A stretch of 64,000 nucleotides of DNA from Mesorhizobium qingshengii. GTDB taxonomy: Bacteria > Pseudomonadota > Alphaproteobacteria > Rhizobiales > Rhizobiaceae. The first letter of the stretch is position 1. Each line of letters begins with the position of its first letter. Positions 1 to 7,260 of the stretch are shown here, in pieces. The DNA lies in the NCBI RefSeq assembly GCF_900103325.1, contig NZ_FMXM01000008.1, positions 186,001-250,000 on the forward strand. The letters are read 5' to 3'. Position numbers and translations under genes: made by a program. The notes under the pieces were generated by a model. It had not been told where the DNA came from. It saw nothing but the letters and a program-made list of their open reading frames with translations, and did not search any database.

Positions 1-275
1 GCCTTGGCGATGACCGGGCCGGAGGTCGAGCGGAAATTGACGCCGAGCTCGCGCGCCATGATCTGCGCCAGCGTCGTCTTGCCGAGACCGGGTGGTCCGA
101 CGAACAGCACATGGTCGAGCGCCTCGTTGCGGCCCTTGGCGGCCTCGATGAACACTTTGAGATTGGCCCGCACCGCCGCTTGGCCAACGAAATCGTCGAG
201 CGTCTGCGGCCGCAAGGTCTGCTCGGCATCCTCGCCGCGTTTTTCGGGCGCAACCAGGCGGGGCGACAGGCTCAT
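1..275 (-). CDS. ruvB: Holliday junction branch migration ATPase RuvB (5' part, cut by window edge)
   Basis: Only the first 91 residues are visible, read leftwards from the ATG at 275; the rest lies outside the window. RuvB is the hexameric AAA+ motor that works with RuvA to drive Holliday-junction branch migration in the cytoplasm. The visible part has the family N-terminal signature [11 protein letters not shown] at residues 22-32 and the Walker A loop GPPGLGKTT at 60-68. It follows ruvA by 43 bp in the order ruvC-ruvA-ruvB, so one operon is likely. The truncation is an artefact of the window, not a broken gene. Confidence 0.97.
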   Translation of the reverse strand, partial: MSLSPRLVAPEKRGEDAEQTLRPQTLDDFVGQAAVRANLKVFIEAAKGRNEALDHVLFVGPPGLGKTTLAQIMARELGVNFRSTSGPVIAK

Positions 276-318
276 GCTGCCTTCCTTGCACATGGCAGGG
301 AGCCGGACAAGCGAGCTC

Positions 319-939
319 TCACCGCGCCAGTTCCTTCAGCCCGAAGCGGATCAGCTTCGGCGCATCGGCATCCTCGCCCGCCGTCTTCAGTGCCGCCGCC
401 ACCGCATTGGCCGCAGTGTCGCGCGAATAGCCGAGATTGACCAGGGCCGACACGGCATCGGTGATCGGCGCCGATGCGACGCCTTCGCCGAGCTCCTGCT
501 TCAGGCCGATGGTGCCCGAGGCGGAGCCAGCATAGGCCGGCGCCTTGTTCTTCAATTCGGTGACGATGCGCTCGGCGACCTTCTTGCCGACGCCGGGCGC
601 GCGGGAAACCATGGCGATATCACGCAGTGCAATGGCATTGGCGAGATCGGCCGGCGCCAGCGTCGACAGGATGGCCAGCGCCACCTTGGCGCCGACCCCT
701 TGCACATTGCTCATCAGCAACCGGAACCACTCGCGCTCCAGCTGCGACTGGAAGCCGTAGAGGCGCAGCATGTCCTCGCGCACATAGGTCTCGATGAACA
801 GCACCACCGCTTCGCCCGGCGCCGGCAGCGCCGCCAGCGTGCGTGCCGAGCAATAGGCCACGTAGCCGACGCCATGGATATCGACGAGGCAGTGGTCCTC
901 GTCGATCTCGTCCAGCGTGCCCTTGAGCTTGCCGATCAT
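319..939 (-). CDS. ruvA: Holliday junction DNA-binding protein RuvA
   Basis: 206 residues, the normal length for RuvA. RuvA binds the four-way junction and loads RuvB. The N-terminal OB-fold starts [12 protein letters not shown]; two helix-hairpin-helix motifs are visible around residues 76-92 ([14 protein letters not shown]) and 111-127 ([14 protein letters not shown]); a flexible linker then leads to the C-terminal RuvB-contacting domain (about 155-206). A longer reading frame runs upstream to 1035, but the ATG at 939 gives the standard N-terminus and leaves 13 bp after the ruvC stop. Middle gene of ruvC-ruvA-ruvB. Confidence 0.97.
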   Translation of the reverse strand: MIGKLKGTLDEIDEDHCLVDIHGVGYVAYCSARTLAALPAPGEAVVLFIETYVREDMLRLYGFQSQLEREWFRLLMSNVQGVGAKVALAILSTLAPADLANAIALRDIAMVSRAPGVGKKVAERIVTELKNKAPAYAGSASGTIGLKQELGEGVASAPITDAVSALVNLGYSRDTAANAVAAALKTAGEDADAPKLIRFGLKELAR

Positions 940-952
940 GCTTGATGACCCC

Positions 953-1462
953 TCACGCCAGCATTGCCATCCGGTAGGCCACGCTCTGCCGGTGATGCGC
1001 ATGGCAGATGGCGATGGCCAGCGCGTCGGCGGCATGTTCGGTATCGAAAGTGGCTTTCGGCAACAGCACTTTCACCATCATGTGGATCTGCTTCTTGTCG
1101 CCGTGGCCGACGCCAATCACCGCCTTCTTGACGGCGTTGGGAGCATATTCGGCAACAACAAGGCCGGCACGCGCCGGCACCAGCATGGCTACGCCGCGCG
1201 CCTGGCCGAGCTTCAGCGTTGCCACCGCGTCCTTGTTGACGAAGGTCTGCTCGACGGCCGCTTCGTGCGGCATCGCGCTGTGCAGGATTTCGGCGAGCCC
1301 GTCATGCAGCTGGCACAGCCGTGTCGCCAGCGCCGCCTTGTCGTCGGAACGCACGGTGCCCGAGGCGACGAAGCGCAATGAATTGCCGAGGCTCTCGACG
1401 ATGCCCCAGCCGGTGCGCCTGAGCCCCGGATCAATACCGATGATGCGAATCGCTTCCCCCAT
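953..1462 (-). CDS. ruvC: Crossover junction endonuclease RuvC
   Basis: 169 residues. RuvC is the dimeric resolvase that nicks Holliday junctions symmetrically. The catalytic acidic residues can be placed: D11 in [14 protein letters not shown]71 in [11 protein letters not shown], and the C-terminal group around H143 and D146 in [11 protein letters not shown]. First gene of the ruvCAB operon; its ATG at 1462 is preceded by a 217-bp intergenic stretch. In many alphaproteobacteria yebC sits directly upstream of ruvC; here yebC is about 20 kb away (21947-22696). Confidence 0.97.
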   Translation of the reverse strand: MGEAIRIIGIDPGLRRTGWGIVESLGNSLRFVASGTVRSDDKAALATRLCQLHDGLAEILHSAMPHEAAVEQTFVNKDAVATLKLGQARGVAMLVPARAGLVVAEYAPNAVKKAVIGVGHGDKKQIHMMVKVLLPKATFDTEHAADALAIAICHAHHRQSVAYRMAMLA

Positions 1463-1558
1463 CCGCCAACTTTACCTCCGGCGGACAGCGATGCCAGCGA
1501 AATGTGAACAAACCAGAAACAACAACTCTTGCAACAGCCCCACAGGGTGTTCGAGAAC

Positions 1559-1665
1559 TTGCTCCGAGGAGACAGATGGGGTGGTTTTCGAGATCCTAAG
1601 CGGAGCTGAAGTCCGTATGCACCGGATGCGAGAAAAGCCCGGTCAGGTGTCCGTCAGAGCAGACT
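1559..1665. repeat. Degenerate copy of the 145-bp inverted-repeat element (family A)
   Basis: The core, a TTTTCGAGA...AGCGGAG...GTCCG...GCACCGGA...GCGAGAAAA order of blocks at about 1583-1638, matches the core of the three better copies at 2590-2734, 21455-21598 and 31416-31560. The outer inverted repeats are decayed (TTGCTCCGAGG on the left against the complement of AGAGCAGACTT on the right). It lies about 15 bp behind the rcdA stop codon. Confidence 0.5.
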
Positions 1666-1679
1666 TGTCATGCAGGCTA

Positions 1680-2213
1680 TCAGCCGCGGGCGAAAGCCGT
1701 GTTCAGCAGGCTGATCTGGTCGGAAACCGGGTTGGGGCGGCGTCCCATCGGTTGCATGTCGACCACGGCGCCATCGCCATAGATCTCCTCGTCCATGCGG
1801 CGCACCAGTGCCTGCAGGCGAAGCGAGCGGTTGACGAGATCGAGGAAATCCTTGGGCAGTTCGGCCCAGCCGGCGGCTTCGTCGTGGGCTGAAGCGGTAT
1901 CGAGACGAACCTTGGACTTTTCGGAAGCAACCTGATCGCGGGTCATCTCGCCGGAATTCGCCGCGCGCTGCAAAAGCAGCCAGGACGCAACCTGCATCAG
2001 CCTGGTGGTCAGCCGCATCGATTCGGCCGCATAGAGCGTGGCCGCCAGCCTGGACAGTTTCTTCGCTTCGGCCCGGCCCTTGCCGTCGAGATATTCGGCC
2101 GCTTGCTCGACCAGGCCCATGCCTTCCTGGTAGAGCGGCTTGAAGGATTGCGAGAAAACCCGGCGCTCCGCCAATTTGACGGTTTTCGCACTGCCCTTCG
2201 AAGGCTCGTTCAT
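1680..2213 (-). CDS. rcdA: RcdA-like protein (DUF1465), CtrA proteolysis adaptor
   Basis: 177 residues of DUF1465, the family of Caulobacter RcdA. RcdA is a small cytoplasmic helical adaptor that, with CpdR and PopA, delivers the cell-cycle master regulator CtrA to ClpXP. The conserved helical core is visible: SQSFKPLYQEGMGLVEQAAEYL at about 21-42 is followed by AESMRLTTRLMQVASWLLLQ at about 63-82, then a charged middle region and a C-terminal segment with RPNPVSDQISLLNTAF. The ATG at 2213 is the only start that gives the family N-terminus. A CtrA-type box (2327-2341) and a GANTC methylation site (2242-2246) lie upstream, which fits CtrA-controlled expression known for Caulobacter rcdA. Assignment to the family is firm; function in this organism is inferred. 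Confidence 0.85.
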   Translation of the reverse strand: MNEPSKGSAKTVKLAERRVFSQSFKPLYQEGMGLVEQAAEYLDGKGRAEAKKLSRLAATLYAAESMRLTTRLMQVASWLLLQRAANSGEMTRDQVASEKSKVRLDTASAHDEAAGWAELPKDFLDLVNRSLRLQALVRRMDEEIYGDGAVVDMQPMGRRPNPVSDQISLLNTAFARG

Positions 2214-2241
2214 CGCTACGCCCCTGCACTTGCAACCGGCC

Positions 2242-2246
2242 GATTC
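2242..2246. promoter_or_regulatory. GANTC (CcrM methylation) site upstream of rcdA
   Basis: A GATTC pentamer lies about 30 bp before the rcdA start codon. GANTC is the target of the cell-cycle methyltransferase CcrM in alphaproteobacteria and often marks GcrA/CcrM-responsive promoters. A single site can occur by chance. Confidence 0.35.
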
Positions 2247-2326
2247 GGCTTACTGCCGATACCCCCGGCACCCTGATGAGTGAAGCTTGAAAATGCGCTT
2301 CGTCACCGGTGAAGGCAAGCACATGT

Positions 2327-2341
2327 TTAACAGAAGGTTAA
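2327..2341. promoter_or_regulatory. CtrA box TTAA-N7-TTAA upstream of rcdA
   Basis: An exact match to the full CtrA consensus, TTAA (2327-2330), seven bases, TTAA (2338-2341), followed by C. It lies about 115 bp upstream of the rcdA start. In Caulobacter rcdA belongs to the CtrA regulon, so the context makes a chance match less likely. Confidence 0.6.
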
Positions 2342-2377
2342 CGGCGACCCGATGCCGGACGTCCCTGGAACGCGGAC

Positions 2378-2406
2378 AAAAAAAGAGCCGCGGATAAGGC
2401 GGCTCT
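2378..2406 (-). terminator. Rho-independent terminator of the candidate sRNA
   Basis: Eight-base-pair GC-rich stem AGAGCCGC/GCGGCTCT with a seven-base loop, directly followed on the minus strand by seven U. This is a textbook intrinsic terminator pointing left, and there is no protein-coding gene directly upstream of it, which argues for a separate transcript. Confidence 0.85.
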
Positions 2407-2475
2407 CAGGAGTTTAACAGGGAGGCGTCAAACAAAGTGGCTCCAACCACTCGGTAAGAATCCAGATCACTGGAT
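2378..2475 (-). ncRNA. Candidate trans-acting small RNA with CCUCCC loop and Rho-independent terminator
   Basis: On the minus strand three hairpins follow each other: ATCCAG-TGAT-CTGGAT (2475-2460), AGTGG-N6-CCACT (2451-2436) and a terminator AGAGCCGC-N7-GCGGCTCT (2406-2384) ending in seven U (2384-2378). Between hairpins 2 and 3 is an unpaired stretch containing CGCCUCCCUG (about 2427-2418), the anti-Shine-Dalgarno type motif typical of rhizobial trans-acting sRNAs. No protein-coding frame explains the segment. A -10 like CTATGT lies at 2483-2478 and a near-match CtrA box at 2500-2514 overlaps the expected -35. The 5' end is uncertain: that -10 would start transcription near 2471, inside hairpin 1. 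Which sRNA family it belongs to could not be decided. Confidence 0.6.
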
Positions 2476-2499
2476 GAACATAGTAAACACCTGTAAAGC

Positions 2500-2514
2500 C
2501 TAATGAAGCCTTAA
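2500..2514. promoter_or_regulatory. Near-consensus CtrA box (CTAA-N7-TTAAC) upstream of the candidate sRNA
   Basis: Seven of eight consensus bases of TTAA-N7-TTAA are present, with correct N7 spacing. The box lies 16 bp upstream of the possible -10 at 2483-2478, the position where CtrA usually activates by overlapping the -35. It is an inference from spacing and from the true CtrA box 160 bp away. Confidence 0.35.
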
Positions 2515-2589
2515 CCGTGCGATTGTTTTTCGACCGAACCCCGCCGCTCTGTGCCGTAACAGCATAGAACCGGATCCTGTTTCAGGCCC

Positions 2590-2734
2590 AGAGCCTGTTT
2601 CGGAAGTCGCTGTGGCGAGTCATGTGATGGTGGTTTCGAGAACCGGAGCGGAGCGGATATTTAAGTCCGCGAGCACCGGAAACGCAGAAAACGCCATCAG
2701 ATGGCCGCCAGAGTAGAGTTTCCAAACAGGCTCT
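2590..2734. repeat. 145-bp inverted-repeat element (family A, RIME-like), copy 1
   Basis: Ends in an 11-bp perfect inverted repeat AGAGCCTGTTT (2590-2600) / AAACAGGCTCT (2724-2734). The centre contains TTTCGAGAACCGGAGCGGAG, a short palindrome around ATTTAAGT, then GAGCACCGGAAACGCAGAAA. Copies 2 and 3 share the core and length but have different end sequences that pair with each other, so pairing is conserved rather than sequence. The right end is 4 bp behind the stop codon of the membrane-protein gene at 2739-3119. Confidence 0.85.
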
Positions 2735-2738
2735 CGGC

Positions 2739-3119
2739 TCAGGCCTTCTTCCAGACCGCCGGCAAGGCGATGAAGGCAAACAGCAGCATGGCCGCGTAGA
2801 AGCCCATCGAAGAGGCCGCCACCAGCGGTTCGATCGCGGCATTGCCCGCGAGCAGGAAATACAGGCCGATCAACAGGCCGATGCCGCTGATTGCGGTCAG
2901 CCAGAAATGGATGACGGCGAGCGTCTTTTGCCCGATCGCCGGAAACAGATGGTAGAAGAAGGCGAATACCGCCGACATCAGCCATCCGGCGACCATCGTG
3001 TGAGCGTGGGTCGGCATCTGGCCATGATCATGGCTGATCGCCATGTGCAGGCCGAGCGCCATTCCGCACAGCGCATAGATGATGGCCAGCGTGAAGAAAT
3101 TTCGTGCTACCCCTTGCAT
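2739..3119 (-). CDS. Small four-helix membrane protein, haem-copper oxidase subunit I-like
   Basis: 126 residues with about four hydrophobic helices (roughly 8-28, 42-62, 68-90 and 98-122). The segment HMAISHDHGQMPTHAHTMVAG (split by charge, residues 25-45) is rich in histidines and resembles one module of the haem-copper oxidase/nitric-oxide-reductase subunit I fold, of which short orphan versions occur in proteobacteria. Whether it binds haem is unknown. The ATG at 3119 is preceded by GGGGGAA. No operon partner is visible; a repeat element directly follows its stop. Confidence 0.5.
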   Translation of the reverse strand: MQGVARNFFTLAIIYALCGMALGLHMAISHDHGQMPTHAHTMVAGWLMSAVFAFFYHLFPAIGQKTLAVIHFWLTAISGIGLLIGLYFLLAGNAAIEPLVAASSMGFYAAMLLFAFIALPAVWKKA

Positions 3120-3453
3120 AATGTTCCCCCGAATTGCCTTTTCCCGTCTGCGGGAATGGGTTGATCGTCAGGCGATTGTTTTCGCCACCGGGCTCCCGGC
3201 ATCGGCGCACTAGCATCGGCAATGTTTCCGGACGATGTCGCGCCAACCCCTCCCGACACTTCATGTATTAGCAGAAAACCTGGCAACGCATTTGCTATCT
3301 CGGCGGCTTCGTTCGCCGGGCGGGGATCTGAAACAGAGCCGGCTTTTTCGCGACATCGTTCCGAAACAGGGGCGGCGCTAAACGCCCGCTCCTCTGATGG
3401 CAGGTGCAAATCGTGCCCCGCCGCAACCCACCAGAACACCCCAGGAGCAACCC
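3120..3453. other. 334-bp intergenic region with a long inverted repeat
   Basis: Lies between two divergent membrane-protein genes. No convincing reading frame was found. The main structure is an inverted repeat of about 20 bp (18 of 20 matched): TGTTTCCGGACGATGTCGCG at 3223-3242 against its near complement at 3349-3368, spanning 146 bp. The DUF2269 ribosome-binding site (AGGAG, 3443-3447) lies at the right end. Confidence 0.6.
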
Positions 3454-4005
3454 ATGGATTGGTATTCCATCGTCAAATTCCTCCACGTCGTCTCGGCCAT
3501 TCTGTGGGTCGGGGGCGGTTTCGTGCTGTTCCTCCTCGGCGTGCTTGCCGAGCGCGCGGGCAATATCGAGGAAAAGTTGCAGGCGATGCGCGCCAGCGGG
3601 CAGCTGGGCGGCAGGTTCTTCGCGCCGATGTCGATGCTGACCCTGATCTTCGGCCTCATCATGTGCGGCTTCTGGGTCGGCTTCTCCGATCTGTGGATCG
3701 TCATCGGCCTTGTCGGCTACGCGACAACCTTTTCGATCGGCATGTTGATCTTCAAGCCGACCGGCGAACGCATGGGCGCGATGATCGCCAAGGAGGGCAT
3801 CACGCCCGCGGTCCTTGCCATCGGCCAGCGCATGATGAGCGCGGCGCGCTTCGACTATGCAGTGATGCTGGTGATCATCGCCGACATGGTGCTCAAGCCG
3901 ACCGCGCATGACATCGGCATCCTTGCCGGCATGGTGCTGGTCGTCGTGGTGGGCGCCATGCTGGCCTTCGGCGGCAACCGTCGCCTCGTGCCGAGCGCCG
4001 CCTGA
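3454..4005 (+). CDS. DUF2269 family integral membrane protein
   Basis: 183 residues with four to five transmembrane helices. The N-terminus WYSIVKFLHVVSAILWVGGG is typical of DUF2269, a membrane family with a conserved histidine in the first helix and no established biochemical role. The ATG at 3454 has AGGAG six bases upstream, which decides it against starts further left. It converges with the TSUP exporter gene, with a hairpin between the two stop codons. Function unknown. Confidence 0.7.
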   Translation: MDWYSIVKFLHVVSAILWVGGGFVLFLLGVLAERAGNIEEKLQAMRASGQLGGRFFAPMSMLTLIFGLIMCGFWVGFSDLWIVIGLVGYATTFSIGMLIFKPTGERMGAMIAKEGITPAVLAIGQRMMSAARFDYAVMLVIIADMVLKPTAHDIGILAGMVLVVVVGAMLAFGGNRRLVPSAA

Positions 4006-4023
4006 CGGCGCCGTGATGGTTGG

Positions 4024-4050
4024 GGCGGCTGTGCAGCCGCCTCACCTTTT
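4024..4050. terminator. Hairpin between convergent genes, probable terminator
   Basis: Perfect seven-base-pair stem GGCGGCT-GTGC-AGCCGCC at 4024-4041, then TCACCTTTTA on the plus strand. It lies between the stop codons at 4005 (plus) and 4049 (minus). The T-tract is interrupted, so efficiency is uncertain. Confidence 0.5.
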
Positions 4051-4819
4051 ACATCAGGCCGGCAATGCCGTCCCACAACAGCTTCACCGCCACGACCGCC
4101 ACGGTCGCGTAGGTGAAGGGATAGAAGGTTTCCGGCCGCATCCGCCGCACCAGCCACGCCCCTGCGATGGTCGACAGCGGCGCCAGCGGCATCAGCACCG
4201 CCGACGCCGTCAGATTGGCGGTGTCGAACTGGCCAAGCGCGAAATAGGGAATGAGCTTCAGCGCATTGGTGGCGGCAAAGAAGATCGCGGCGGTGCCCGA
4301 CAACACCTTGGGGTCGAGCCGGATCGGCAAGGCGTAAACCTGGAAGGGCGGGCCGCCGACATGGGCGACGAAGCTGGTGAAGCCGGCCACGATACCCCAG
4401 ACCGCGGCGGCCGCGCGGTTGGGCGCGACCGCATGGTCGGCGCCATGACGAAACTGCAAATAGAGCCAGCGCAGGACGAAGATGATGGCGACGGCGCCGA
4501 CGATCAGCCGCACCGCCTCTTCGGTGACGAGTGCGGCTGTCAGCCAGCCGAGGCCGATACCAATGACGGCGCCCGGCATCATGTCGACCAGCATCTTGCG
4601 ATCGTAGACGCCCCACCATGTCCATACCGACACGATGTCCATCAGGCACAGGATCGGCAGCAGGATGGCCGCCGCCTGCACCGGCGGCATGGTCAGCGCC
4701 ATCAGCGGCACGCCGATAAAACCGACAGCACCGCCAAAACCACCCTTGGACAGGCCGACCAGAATGACCGCCGGAATGGCGGCCGCGTAGAACCACGGAT
4801 CGAGAAGCAGGCCTGACAT
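4049..4819 (-). CDS. TSUP family (TauE/SafE) sulfite/sulfonate exporter
   Basis: 256 residues, about eight transmembrane helices, the normal size of the TauE/SafE (TSUP) family of inner-membrane anion exporters. The two internally repeated family motifs are visible: GLSKGGFGGAVGFIGVPLMA at about 22-41 and GFTSFVAHVGGPPFQVY at about 146-162. The substrate cannot be told from sequence; characterised members move sulfite, sulfoacetate or other small sulfur or carbon anions. No sulfur-metabolism gene is adjacent. Confidence 0.85.
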   Translation of the reverse strand: MSGLLLDPWFYAAAIPAVILVGLSKGGFGGAVGFIGVPLMALTMPPVQAAAILLPILCLMDIVSVWTWWGVYDRKMLVDMMPGAVIGIGLGWLTAALVTEEAVRLIVGAVAIIFVLRWLYLQFRHGADHAVAPNRAAAAVWGIVAGFTSFVAHVGGPPFQVYALPIRLDPKVLSGTAAIFFAATNALKLIPYFALGQFDTANLTASAVLMPLAPLSTIAGAWLVRRMRPETFYPFTYATVAVVAVKLLWDGIAGLM

Positions 4820-4960
4820 GGGGAAGGGCTGGGCTGGAGGGAAGGCGCGTCAACGCTTGAATAACCCAGAATTCTGCACTGGGCGACAGCAAATATGTGC
4901 ACAGCCGCAGCGTCGTGGTTGCGAAGGCTCGCTCGGCAGCCGGAACAGCGTTCTGCCGCC

Positions 4961-5440
4961 TCAGGATGCCGGCAACACCCCTGCCCGGTCACGCGGTGAA
5001 GCAGCAGCAAGCGGTGGCGGCCGCCGTCGGATCGGCTGCGCCTTGATGATAGCGGTGCTTGTCTCGGCCTTGTCGGCGATGCGGTCAAGAATCCCGTCGA
5101 GGTCACCGATTGAGCGCACGAACAGCCGCGCGACAAAGCAGTCATCGCCCGTCACCTTGTCGCATTCGCCGAACTCCGGGATCTCCTCGATCAGCTTCTG
5201 GACGATATGCAGCTTGCCCGGCAGGGGCCGGATGCGCACGATCGCCTGCAAGGTATAGCCGAGCGCCAGCGGATCGATCTCGACGGTGAATGCCCGGATG
5301 ACGCCGCGCTCCTCAAGCCGGCGAAGCCGTTCCGAAACGCTTGGCGACGACAGCCCGACTTGGGCAGCCAGTTCCTTCAAGGAGGTTCGCGCATCCTTGA
5401 CCAGGATTTCGAGCAGACGTCGGTCAAGATCGTCCAGCAT
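4961..5440 (-). CDS. Lrp/AsnC family transcriptional regulator
   Basis: 159 residues. The N-terminal helix-turn-helix starts MLDDLDRRLLEILVKDAR and contains LKELAAQVGLSSPSVSERLR; the C-terminal RAM/ligand-binding domain follows (about 65-145) with a proline/arginine-rich tail. The ATG at 5440 follows GAGGA and gives the family N-terminus. It diverges from an EamA exporter gene at 5573; a palindrome CCTAAT-ATA-ATTAGG lies between them. In such pairs the regulator usually controls the exporter of an amino acid or related metabolite, which is inferred here. Confidence 0.88.
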   Translation of the reverse strand: MLDDLDRRLLEILVKDARTSLKELAAQVGLSSPSVSERLRRLEERGVIRAFTVEIDPLALGYTLQAIVRIRPLPGKLHIVQKLIEEIPEFGECDKVTGDDCFVARLFVRSIGDLDGILDRIADKAETSTAIIKAQPIRRRPPPLAAASPRDRAGVLPAS

Positions 5441-5470
5441 TTTACATTCCTCACAATTTCGTAGCCATAG

Positions 5471-5485
5471 CCTAATATAATTAGG
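5471..5485. promoter_or_regulatory. Probable Lrp-type operator between divergent genes
   Basis: Perfect palindrome CCTAAT-ATA-ATTAGG, close in form to the Lrp consensus YAG-HAWATTWT-DCTR, 31 bp upstream of the lrp-like start and 87 bp upstream of the exporter start. Confidence 0.5.
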
Positions 5486-5572
5486 TTTATCGGCCATGTC
5501 ACCTATCATATGAGATGGAAAGCTCCGGCACCGCATGAGATCATACCGGCTCAACTGGTTCGGAGGTTTGTT

Positions 5573-6478
5573 GTGAACGATACGGTACGCGGCACGGCCG
5601 AAATGTCGGCCGCAATGGCGATCCTGGGAACGATCGGATGGTTCGTCGTCCTGTCAGGCCAGCCGATCATGGATGTGGTGTTCTGGCGTTGCGCCTTCGG
5701 CGCGCTGACGCTGCTCATCATCTGCGCCGGCCTCGGCTTGCTGCGCAACCGGCTATCGCTACGCGTCATCGGCTTCGCCGCGCTCGGCGGCGTCGCCATC
5801 GTCGTCAACTGGCTCCTGCTTTTCAGTGCGTTTTCGCGCGCGTCGATTTCGATCGCCACCGCCGTCTACAACACGCAGCCCTTCATGCTGGTCGGCTTCG
5901 GCGCGCTCTTCTTCGCCGAGCGGCTGACCCTGACGAAGCTGACATGGCTCGCCATCGCCTTCGCCGGCATGGTGCTGATCGTGCAGGCCGCTCCTGACCC
6001 CGGCGATGTCGGCACGAACTATTTCGCCGGCATCGTCATGGCGCTGGGCGCGGCCTTCTTCTGGGCCGTCGCCGCCATCGTCACCAAGAAGCTCAAGGGC
6101 ACGCCGCCGCACCTGATCGCACTCATCCAGGTCTGTGTCGGCGTCGTCATGCTGGCGCCCTTCGCCAATCTTGCGCATCTTCCAGCCGACCCATGGAGTT
6201 GGGCCATGCTGGCGACGCTCGGCATCGTCCACACCGGGCTGATGTATATCCTGATGTATGGCGCCATCCAGAAGCTGCCGACGTATCTGCAGGGGTCGCT
6301 GTCCTTCATCTATCCCGTCGTCGCCATTCTGGTCGATGTCACCGCCTTCGGCCATCGGCTGCATCTGAGCCAGATCGCCGGCGCCGGCGCCATCCTGATC
6401 GCCGCGGCAGGCATGAATCTCGGCTGGACGCTGTGGAGATCAAAAACGCCGGTCGCGAGCCCGCACCCCGTCAGGTAA
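5573..6478 (+). CDS. EamA/DMT family exporter
   Basis: 301 residues, ten predicted transmembrane helices arranged as two EamA repeats (about 10-135 and 150-285), the standard architecture of drug/metabolite transporter family exporters in the inner membrane. The GTG at 5573 preceded by GGAGG (5562-5566) is chosen over an upstream ATG at 5510 because of this ribosome-binding site. The divergent Lrp/AsnC gene suggests an amino-acid-related substrate; nothing in the sequence names it. Confidence 0.85.
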   Translation: MNDTVRGTAEMSAAMAILGTIGWFVVLSGQPIMDVVFWRCAFGALTLLIICAGLGLLRNRLSLRVIGFAALGGVAIVVNWLLLFSAFSRASISIATAVYNTQPFMLVGFGALFFAERLTLTKLTWLAIAFAGMVLIVQAAPDPGDVGTNYFAGIVMALGAAFFWAVAAIVTKKLKGTPPHLIALIQVCVGVVMLAPFANLAHLPADPWSWAMLATLGIVHTGLMYILMYGAIQKLPTYLQGSLSFIYPVVAILVDVTAFGHRLHLSQIAGAGAILIAAAGMNLGWTLWRSKTPVASPHPVR

Positions 6479-6611
6479 AGCGACCCGCCGGCTATCTGGC
6501 GGTCAGAGCCGCGCGATCCCGTCTGCCCGCCTGTTCAAAGCGGGCACTTTGCTCTATGCCGCAATCCAACCATCTTCGCCCGGCATAGGCGAAACCCGGG
6601 ATCGAAGAACC

Positions 6612-7259
6612 ATGAATGACGCCACGCCCCCCAATCGCTGCCGCATCGTGCTGATCGCGCCGCCCGGTGTGCCGGCTGCCCGTATCGCGGCCGCATTCGA
6701 CGGTGGCGACGTCGCCTCGCTGATCCTGCCCGAGAACGGCATGGACGAAGCTTCATTCCAGGCCTTTGCCGAACAGGTCGTGCCGGCCGCGCAGGCCGCA
6801 GGCGTGGCCGTCATCATCGCCGGCGACACCCGCATCGCGGGGCGTGTCCAGGCCGATGGCATCCATGTCGAGGTTTCCAAGGCCGAACTCGCCGAGACGA
6901 TCGAGCATTTCCAGGAAAAGATGATGGTCGGTGCCGGTGGCGCCAAGAAGCGCGACGACGCACTGGAACTCGGCGAGACACGGCCTGACTACATCTTCTT
7001 CGGCCGCTTCGGCTACGACAACAAGCCGGACCCGCATCCGCGCAACCTGTCGCTGGGTGAATGGTGGGCGCAGATGATCCAGATCCCTTGCATCGTCATG
7101 GCGGGATCCGATCTTGCTTCCGTCGAAACCGTGGCCGCCACCGGTGCCGAGTTCGTCGCGCTGTCGAGCGCGGTGTTCGCCGACGGCGTCGACCCGAAAA
7201 CAGCGGTCGCACAAGCCAACGCGCTGCTCGACGAAACCGCGCCGCGTTTCGAGGATTGA
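6612..7259 (+). CDS. Thiamine phosphate synthase (ThiE)-like protein
   Basis: 215 residues. The TIM-barrel layout of ThiE/TenI proteins is visible, with VAVIIAGDTRIAGRVQADGIH-like strands (about 77-97) and the late segment ETVAATGAEFVALSSAVFAD (about 176-195) that forms the phosphate-binding end. ThiE joins the hydroxymethylpyrimidine and thiazole moieties to thiamine phosphate. No other thi gene is nearby and the highly conserved pyrimidine-binding residues could not be confirmed, so a divergent paralogue is possible. Its TGA is one base before the next start codon, suggesting translational coupling to the Sel1-repeat gene. Confidence 0.65.
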   Translation: MNDATPPNRCRIVLIAPPGVPAARIAAAFDGGDVASLILPENGMDEASFQAFAEQVVPAAQAAGVAVIIAGDTRIAGRVQADGIHVEVSKAELAETIEHFQEKMMVGAGGAKKRDDALELGETRPDYIFFGRFGYDNKPDPHPRNLSLGEWWAQMIQIPCIVMAGSDLASVETVAATGAEFVALSSAVFADGVDPKTAVAQANALLDETAPRFED

Positions 7260-7260
7260 C

